From NCBI RefSeq assembly GCF_030010555.1, contig NZ_JASCQP010000030.1, positions 1 through 64,000 on the forward strand: a DNA stretch of 64,000 bases, in the 5' to 3' direction. The notes below the pieces were generated by a model. The model saw only the letters and a program-made list of their open reading frames with translations. It had not been told where the DNA came from and ran no database searches. Of this stretch, positions 59,459 through 64,000 are shown one piece after another. Position 1 is the stretch's first letter. Each line of letters begins with the position of its first letter. The DNA is from Halomonas rhizosphaerae. Lineage in GTDB: Bacteria; Pseudomonadota; Gammaproteobacteria; Pseudomonadales; Halomonadaceae. A program made the position numbers and the translations under genes.

Positions 59459-59500
59459 TTGATTCAGGTCAGCTTTCCTCTCCACGTGACGGGCTACAGT
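59459..59500 (+). promoter_or_regulatory. FNR/ANR-like box with class II promoter geometry
   Basis: TTGATTCAGGTCAG at 59459-59472 has a perfect TTGAT left half and an ANR-style GTCA right half. A -10 candidate TACAGT occurs at 59495-59500. With a start site near 59507 the box is centred at -41.5, the standard position of a class II FNR-activated promoter, and the 38-residue gene starts 27 bp later. Confidence 0.6.
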
Positions 59501-59533
59501 TCACCCATCACATCGGGACGGGAGGACACCACC

Positions 59534-59650
59534 ATGTATCTGGATGACGCCGTAATCTTCGGGCTCGTAACCGTCGCGATGATGGTCGCTTTCATGGGGG
59601 GCTGGGTCGCGTTCATCGTCCGCGACCACCATCGCAAGAACAAGCACTGA
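59534..59650 (+). CDS. 38-residue single-helix membrane protein, CcoM-like
   Basis: A 38-residue protein, MYLDDAVIFGLVTVAMMVAF followed by MGGWVAFIVRDHHRKNKH: one hydrophobic helix (about 7-29), an acidic N-terminus and a basic, His-containing C-terminus, so N-out/C-in topology. GGGAGGAC lies well placed upstream. In size, topology and flavour it resembles CcoM, the small extra subunit of cbb3 cytochrome oxidase described in Pseudomonas stutzeri; the match is from memory and unverified. The FNR/ANR-like promoter in front and the strong terminator behind mark it as an independent, oxygen-controlled gene. Confidence 0.75.
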   Translation: MYLDDAVIFGLVTVAMMVAFMGGWVAFIVRDHHRKNKH

Positions 59651-59678
59651 TCCAGCCGCTTCTAGAGTCGTCAGGGGA

Positions 59679-59727
59679 GGGGGGAGCATTCCCCCCAGTA
59701 GCCGACCCGCTTGGGTCGGCTTTTTTT
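59679..59727 (+). terminator. Intrinsic terminator with preceding G/C hairpin
   Basis: GCCGACCC at 59701-59708 pairs with GGGTCGGC at 59713-59720 around GCTT and is followed by seven T (59721-59727), a textbook Rho-independent terminator. Just before it GGGGGGA at 59679-59685 pairs with TCCCCCC at 59690-59696. Together they end transcription of the small membrane-protein gene. Confidence 0.9.
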
Positions 59728-59826
59728 CGGTTCATCGCACTTTGCCGGGAAACGCGGCACGGATCTTCAGCAAGGAGGGAGGCACGAGCGGCCGGCTAGA
59801 GCGGAGCCGGTCGTCCCGGCCCGAAG

Positions 59827-60564
59827 TCAGCGCTCGGCGGTGGTGCGCACCGGGGCGGGACTCGCCGGCGACCAGTGGCGGGCCAGGGCACGCATCACCC
59901 GCTCCGGGTACCAGGTCTTGCCCAGGCTGCCGTTGTAGCGGGCCAGCGCCCGGGTCAGGTCACCGCGTTCCACGGCCAGGTAGTGGGCGAGGATCGTGCA
60001 GCCATAGCGCAGGTTGCGACGCGGGTCCTTGAGGTCATCGGCCGGCAGGCCCAGCTCGCGGATCCAGAACGGCATGATCTGCATCAGGCCCACGGCGCCA
60101 GCCGAGGAGACGGCCTCGGCCCTGAAGGCGCTCTCCACCTGGATCACCGCCAGCACCAGCTCCGGCGCCAGGCCGGCCAGCCGCGCCTCATGGTGGATGC
60201 GGCCCAGCAGTTCGCGGCGCCTGGCTGGCTCCGGCAGGTAGCGGGCAAGGCGCGGCTCCATGTCATTGAGCCACTGGCGCGCAGCCCATATCACGGCGGG
60301 CGCCACGGGTGCTCCGCGGATGCTGTCGAGGGTGCCGCGCAGGCTGGCAGGGGCCTCCGGCAGGGCCCGCACGAAGGGCGCGGGCGTCTCGGGCGCGAGC
60401 GAAGCGGGCAGGGCGGCGATGAAGTCCCCGTCGCCCTGGGCCAGCGCGGCGGTGGTGAAGAGGCAGCAGGCCACCGCCAGGGCGGCGGCCCGGCCGCCCT
60501 CAGCGAGCGACCTTCTCGCCCAGGAAGTCGAGGATCTGCTCGGCCGGTACCATGGTAGCGTCAC
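59827..60564 (-). CDS. Lytic transglycosylase, SLT family
   Basis: Cleaves peptidoglycan glycan strands to 1,6-anhydromuropeptides, the substrates of the AmpG permease encoded nearby. The SLT domain has the catalytic Glu in [17 protein letters not shown] followed by [13 protein letters not shown], then [13 protein letters not shown] and ALARYNGS. A signal-peptide-like core ([15 protein letters not shown]) precedes a Pro/Ala-rich linker. The start is uncertain: no ATG is available, and GTG codons at 60570 or 60564 lie inside the end of proS (AAGGGA upstream), giving a 65-70 bp overlap and an unusually long n-region. It is the last gene after proS. Confidence 0.85.
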   Translation of the reverse strand: MTLPWYRPSRSSTSWARRSLAEGGRAAALAVACCLFTTAALAQGDGDFIAALPASLAPETPAPFVRALPEAPASLRGTLDSIRGAPVAPAVIWAARQWLNDMEPRLARYLPEPARRRELLGRIHHEARLAGLAPELVLAVIQVESAFRAEAVSSAGAVGLMQIMPFWIRELGLPADDLKDPRRNLRYGCTILAHYLAVERGDLTRALARYNGSLGKTWYPERVMRALARHWSPASPAPVRTTAER

Positions 60565-62221
60565 TGTCACGGCGTCCCTTGTACTCCAGTTCTCCCTTGT
60601 CCAGGCCGCGATCACCGACCACCAGGCGGTGGGGGATGCCCATCAGCTCGTGGTCGGCGAACCGCACGCCGGGGCGCAGGTCGCGGTCGTCCAGCAGCAC
60701 CTCGAAGCCGGCGGCGGTGAGGGCCTGATACAGCCGCTCGGACTCCTCGCGCACCCGCTGCGACTTGTGGGCGTTCATCGGCACCATCGCGATCTGGAAG
60801 GGGGCGATGGCATCGGGCCAGATGATGCCGGCGTCGTCGTGGTTCTGCTCGATGGCGGCGGCCACCACGCGGGTCACACCGATACCATAGCAGCCCATCC
60901 AGGGATGCACGGCACGACCTTCGTCGCCGAGCACGGTGGCGTTCATCGCCTCGCTGTACTTGCGTCCCAGCTGGAAGACGTGGCCCACCTCGATGCCGCG
61001 CTTGATGGAAAGCGTGCCCTTGCCGTCCGGCGAGGGATCGCCCTCGACCACGTTGCGGATGTCGTAGACAGGGGGCAGCGGCACGTCGCGCTCCCAGTTG
61101 ATCCCGAAGTAGTGCTTGCCATCGACGTTGGCCCCGGCGCCGAAGTCGCTCATCAGGGCGACCGAGCGGTCGATGATGATCGGCATCTCCAGGTTCACCG
61201 GGCCCAGCGAGCCGGGGCCGGCGCCCACCGCGGCGCGGATCTCCTCCTCGCTGGCCATGGTCAACGGGGCGGCCACCTCGGGGAGGTTCTCGGCCTTCAC
61301 CTCGTTCAGTTCGTGGTCGCCGCGTACCAGCAGGGCCACCAGGCCGCCCTCGGCGGCGTGAACCATCAGGGTCTTGAGGGTCTTCTCGATGGGCAGGCCG
61401 TGCTGTTCCACCAGGGCGGCGATGGTCCGGGCATTCGGGGTGTCGACCAGGCGCAGCTCCTCGCCGGGGGCCGGGCGCCGGACGTCGCTGCCCAGTGGCG
61501 CGGGCAGGGCATCGGCCTTCTCCATGTTGGCGGCGTAGTCGGACTCGGTGGAGAAGACGATGTCGTCCTCGCCGGAGTCGGCCAGTACGTGGAACTCGTG
61601 CGAGCCGGTGCCGCCGATGGCGCCGTTGTCGGCGATCACCGGACGGAAGTCCAGGCCCAGGCGGGTGAAGATGCGCACATAGGCGTCATACATCACCTGG
61701 TAGGTCTCCATCAGCGAGGCCTCGTCCACGTGGAAGGAGTAGGCGTCCTTCATGATGAACTCGCGGGAGCGCATCACCCCGAAGCGCGGCCGGATCTCGT
61801 CGCGGAACTTGGTCTGGATCTGGTAGAAGTTGGCCGGCAGCTGCTTGTAGCTGGCGATCTCCTTGCGCACCAGGTCGGTGATCACCTCCTCGTGGGTGGG
61901 GCCGACGCAGTAGTCGCGGTCGTGACGGTCCTTGAGGCGCAAGAGCTCCGGGCCATACTGCTCCCAGCGGCCCGACTCCTGCCACAGCTCGGCGGGCTGC
62001 ACCGCCGGCATCAACACCTCCTGGGCCCCGGCGCGATCCATCTCCTCGCGAACGATGCGCTCGACCTTGCGCAGGGTCTTGAGGCCCAGTGGCAGCCAGG
62101 TGTAGAGGCCGGAGGTGAGGCGGCGGATCATCCCCGAACGCAGCATCAGCTGATGGCTGATGATCTCGGCGTCGGCGGGGGTTTCCTTCAGGGTGGCGAT
62201 CAACAGTTGGCTAGCGCGCAT
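60500..62221 (-). CDS. proS: Prolyl-tRNA synthetase
   Basis: Class II synthetase charging tRNA-Pro. The 573-residue prokaryotic-type enzyme has motif 1 in [37 protein letters not shown], motif 2 [26 protein letters not shown], an inserted YbaK-like editing domain (about 225-400, with [12 protein letters not shown]), motif 3 [18 protein letters not shown] and the anticodon-binding domain to the end. GAGGAA lies ahead of the ATG at 62221. Length equals E. coli ProS (572). Confidence 0.97.
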   Translation of the reverse strand: MRASQLLIATLKETPADAEIISHQLMLRSGMIRRLTSGLYTWLPLGLKTLRKVERIVREEMDRAGAQEVLMPAVQPAELWQESGRWEQYGPELLRLKDRHDRDYCVGPTHEEVITDLVRKEIASYKQLPANFYQIQTKFRDEIRPRFGVMRSREFIMKDAYSFHVDEASLMETYQVMYDAYVRIFTRLGLDFRPVIADNGAIGGTGSHEFHVLADSGEDDIVFSTESDYAANMEKADALPAPLGSDVRRPAPGEELRLVDTPNARTIAALVEQHGLPIEKTLKTLMVHAAEGGLVALLVRGDHELNEVKAENLPEVAAPLTMASEEEIRAAVGAGPGSLGPVNLEMPIIIDRSVALMSDFGAGANVDGKHYFGINWERDVPLPPVYDIRNVVEGDPSPDGKGTLSIKRGIEVGHVFQLGRKYSEAMNATVLGDEGRAVHPWMGCYGIGVTRVVAAAIEQNHDDAGIIWPDAIAPFQIAMVPMNAHKSQRVREESERLYQALTAAGFEVLLDDRDLRPGVRFADHELMGIPHRLVVGDRGLDKGELEYKGRRDSDATMVPAEQILDFLGEKVAR

Positions 62222-62371
62222 GGGTCCGGCGGTTCCTCGAGCGTGTTCGTGCGGGTGACGGAAGCGGGGCCGCGCAGGTCGGCGGCAATGACCGAGCATT
62301 GTACGGCCCGCTGTCCGGGGCGGCAAAAGCTTGTGTCTCACCGATGCGGGGGCCGGGGATCGTCGGCCCGT

Positions 62372-63127
62372 TCAGCCCTCGAGCAGCAGCAGGCGTACCA
62401 GCATGCCCAGCACCAGGGTGGTGGAGACGCTGAGCAGGGTGCCGAGCAGCACGTACTCCGTGAGCTTGCGGTCGCGTGAGTCGCGCAGGTCGCCGAAGCG
62501 CAGCACCGACTTGGCGGCGAGCAGGAAGCCGACCGCGGTGAGTTGGTCCAGCAGCACCAGGGTCAGCACCAGCAGCCGTTCCAGTACGCCGATGCGCGCC
62601 CCGGCGCTGGCCAGGGTGCCGGTCTCCTCGAGCTGCTCGCTCCAGCGCTGCATGACCAGGGCGATGGCGATCGACAGCGGGCGCGTCACCAGCAGGTAGG
62701 CGGCCGCCATCCCCAGCACCGTCGGTGAGGCGAGCCAGACGACGAACTCCCGCAGCGGGGCCAGGCTGCCGAGCCAGGCCAGCCAGAGCCCCAGCAGCAC
62801 CAGCAGGTGAGCGGCCTGGTCGAGCAGGAACCAGCGCAGTTCACCGGCCGGCAGCCGGGCCTTGCCCAGGTCGATCAGCCAGTGGCTGGTGGCCACCGCC
62901 AGGGCACCGAGCAGCACCGCGGCCAGGCCCCGGGGCATGGCCGCACTCGCCACCAGCAGCACCCCCCCGGCGAGCAGGCCGTGCAGGCCGGCATGCTGGA
63001 ACAGGCGCGGAGAGCGGTGGCGCAGCCGATAGCGCTCCTCCACCCACGTCCGCGGCTGCAGCAGGAAGTCGCCGACCAGGTGGGCGAGTACCAGGCCCAT
63101 GAGCAGCGACAGGGCATTGGCGCTCAT
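62372..63127 (-). CDS. DUF3307 seven-segment membrane protein
   Basis: A 251-residue inner-membrane protein with about seven hydrophobic segments (roughly 7-24, 43-64, 68-86, 100-122, 129-158, 180-205, 226-249). Conserved polar residues sit in or next to the helices: AHLVGDFLLQP, FQHAGLHGLL, SHWLIDLGK and FLLDQAAHL; the recurring His/Asp pairs look like a possible metal or catalytic site, as in YdjM-like membrane hydrolases. The family has no assigned function. The ATG overlaps the satD stop (ATGA), so the two are coupled and share the operator-studded promoter at 63792. A weak 6-bp hairpin at 62350-62369 may end the unit. Confidence 0.88.
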   Translation of the reverse strand: MSANALSLLMGLVLAHLVGDFLLQPRTWVEERYRLRHRSPRLFQHAGLHGLLAGGVLLVASAAMPRGLAAVLLGALAVATSHWLIDLGKARLPAGELRWFLLDQAAHLLVLLGLWLAWLGSLAPLREFVVWLASPTVLGMAAAYLLVTRPLSIAIALVMQRWSEQLEETGTLASAGARIGVLERLLVLTLVLLDQLTAVGFLLAAKSVLRFGDLRDSRDRKLTEYVLLGTLLSVSTTLVLGMLVRLLLLEG

Positions 63128-63759
63128 GGCGCGCCCTCCTCGTCGGCGAGGCGCTGTCGCAGGTAGTCGAGGGTGTCGGAGAGCAGGGCCCAGCGGGCGG
63201 CACGCAGGCGCTTGTGCACGCTGGGCTGGCGGATGCCGAGGCGCTCGGCCAGGGCCTGCTGGGAGGCGTCATGGCGCAGGCTCAGGCCGACGACCTCGGC
63301 GGAGTAGGGCGACCAGCCGTCGAGCAGGTCGTCGATGAAGCGCACCAGCAGGGCGAGGCCGGGGTCCTCGGGTGCCTCGAGCCGAGTCAGCGACAGGTGG
63401 GCGGTGGTATCGGCCAGGGCATCCAGGGCGCGACCCGAGGCGACGAAGGTGGCACCGTCAGCCGCCGCGACGCCACGCTCCGCCGGCCCGACCGCTACGG
63501 CGATACGGGCATCCCAGCGCTGGTCGGGCTCGGAGTGCTCGATCAGCGCTGCCCGCAGGGCTATCGCCGCCTCCATGGCCGGCGCCGCCCGGGGCAGGGC
63601 GAGCTGGAAGCCGTCGCCCCGGAAGCGTTCGCCGTGGCCGCCATGCCGGGAGGCCAGCTCGGCCAGGCTCTCGTCCAGCAGCCGGTAGAGGCGAGGCCGG
63701 TCCTCGACCTTGCGCGAGTCGATCACGTCGCCGGTCAGCACCGCGATGCGCTTTGGCAT
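63124..63759 (-). CDS. SatD-family protein: cyclase-like domain plus helix-turn-helix
   Basis: A 211-residue SatD-family protein (named for the streptococcal acid-tolerance locus). Residues 1-145 resemble the core of class III nucleotide cyclases: Asp11 and Asp14 in VLTGDVIDSRK, Asp49 in ERFRGDGFQLALP followed by AMEAAIALRAAL, then ARIAVAVG and GATFVASGRALDALAD, like the substrate-binding end of cyclases but without the usual Asn. Residues ~165-190 (SQQALAERLGIRQPSVHKRL) are a helix-turn-helix. This fits a sensor/autoregulator binding the three palindromes upstream. Start MPKRIAVL has GGAGAAGGA ahead. The cyclase comparison is an inference from motif order. Confidence 0.85.
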   Translation of the reverse strand: MPKRIAVLTGDVIDSRKVEDRPRLYRLLDESLAELASRHGGHGERFRGDGFQLALPRAAPAMEAAIALRAALIEHSEPDQRWDARIAVAVGPAERGVAAADGATFVASGRALDALADTTAHLSLTRLEAPEDPGLALLVRFIDDLLDGWSPYSAEVVGLSLRHDASQQALAERLGIRQPSVHKRLRAARWALLSDTLDYLRQRLADEEGAP

Positions 63760-63791
63760 GGGGTTCCATCCTTCTCCGGGAGCGTGCCTCG

Positions 63792-63819
63792 AGTATAGCC
63801 CTTCAGGGCTATTTGTCAT
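63792..63819 (-). promoter_or_regulatory. satD promoter with operator in its spacer
   Basis: On the minus strand ATGACA (complement of 63814-63819) and TATACT (complement of 63792-63797) are separated by 16 bp, each differing from consensus at one position. The spacer and the -10 are occupied by the first palindrome (63795-63812). The start site would be near 63785, 26 bp ahead of satD. Confidence 0.7.
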
Positions 63820-63870
63820 CTCGATAGCCTTAAAGGGCTATATTTCTGATGAATAGCCCATAAGGGCTAT
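63795..63870. repeat. Three 18-bp operators at 29-bp spacing
   Basis: ATAGCCCTTCAGGGCTAT (63795-63812), ATAGCCTTAAAGGGCTAT (63824-63841) and ATAGCCCATAAGGGCTAT (63853-63870) are near-identical palindromes with ATAGCC arms. Centres are at 63803.5, 63832.5 and 63861.5, exactly 29 bp apart. They fill the gap between the neighbouring gene's stop and satD. They are the obvious targets of a dimeric regulator, most simply the helix-turn-helix of SatD itself. Confidence 0.85.
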
Positions 63871-63876
63871 CTATTG

Positions 63877-64000
63877 CTACCGGGCCAGCTCCCGCATGGC
63901 GCCCTCGAGTCCCTCGAGGGTCATGGGGTACATGCGATCATTGATCAGCTCACGGATCAGTTGGGTGGAGTGGGTGAACTCCCAGGCGCGCGGCGGCATG
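63877..64000 (-). CDS. C-terminal end of an unidentified gene
   Basis: The minus strand is open from the window edge to a TAG at 63877-63879, giving MPPRAWEFTHSTQLIRELIN and then DRMYPMTLEGLEGAMRELAR. I do not recognise it. The Met is the last complete codon in the window, so this is either the end of a longer protein or a 40-residue gene starting at 63999. It ends 6 bp before the third operator, so satD is read from its own promoter. Confidence 0.5.
   Translation of the reverse strand, partial: MPPRAWEFTHSTQLIRELINDRMYPMTLEGLEGAMRELAR

Overview
The window reads as a chromosomal backbone segment of a GC-rich gammaproteobacterium, most probably a member of the Halomonadaceae (Halomonas or a close relative). 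The basis is gene order plus protein style: the blocks fabD-fabG-acpP-fabF-pabC-mltG-tmk-holB-pilZ-tatD, rpoE(algU)-rseA-rseB-mucD-lepA-lepB-rnc-era-recO-pdxJ-acpS and gacS-cysM-rlmD-relA-mazG all follow the Pseudomonas/Oceanospirillales arrangement, and the proteins are acidic with strong G/C third-position bias. I see no tRNA, rRNA, insertion sequence, prophage or CRISPR array; coding density is very high and many genes are joined by 4-bp ATGA/GTGA overlaps.

Layout. (1) 43-12048, plus strand: fatty-acid synthesis (fabD, fabG, acpP, fabF), p-aminobenzoate (pabC), MltG, thymidylate kinase, delta-prime clamp-loader subunit, PilZ protein, TatD, DUF1285, a UvrD-like helicase and a mercaptopyruvate sulfurtransferase. 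(2) 12152-15864: ETF-ubiquinone oxidoreductase divergent from etfBA, with a PsrA-like box between them and a diverged remnant of an etfA 3' end behind etfA. (3) 16189-22045: Mn superoxide dismutase, then a Fur box and a six-gene TonB2/TtpC-type energy-transduction operon. (4) 22073-28069: xthA with a small basic protein, rhlB, dinG, DAHP synthase. (5) 28245-38835: the sigma-E/AlgU envelope-stress operon running into lepA-lepB-rnc-era-recO-pdxJ-acpS. (6) 38775-49783: hybrid sensor GacS/BarA (convergent and overlapping with acpS), cysM, rlmD, relA, mazG, ppc. (7) 49891-54761: a small outer-membrane barrel, panE, topB, then an ABC1-family kinase behind a perfect TGTACAA palindrome. (8) 54846-62221: SEC-C/TPR-like protein, AmpG permease, RfaH, SlyD-like isomerase, a 38-residue membrane protein behind two FNR/ANR-like boxes, a lytic transglycosylase and prolyl-tRNA synthetase. 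(9) 62372-64000: a DUF3307 membrane protein and a SatD-family protein with a C-terminal helix-turn-helix, preceded by three 18-bp palindromes spaced exactly 29 bp apart, and the end of one more gene.

Most of the window is housekeeping. The part that looks least described is the SatD-DUF3307 pair at the right end: a protein whose N-terminal part resembles a class III nucleotide-cyclase core, fused to a DNA-binding helix-turn-helix, coupled to a seven-segment membrane protein, under a promoter whose -35/-10 spacer is itself one of three phased operators. Other points of interest are the 38-residue CcoM-like protein with a textbook class II FNR/ANR promoter geometry, the ghost etfA end, the ABC1 operator, and 7-bp-periodic intergenic repeats found at two places. 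Everything is read by eye; no alignment, search or structure prediction was run.
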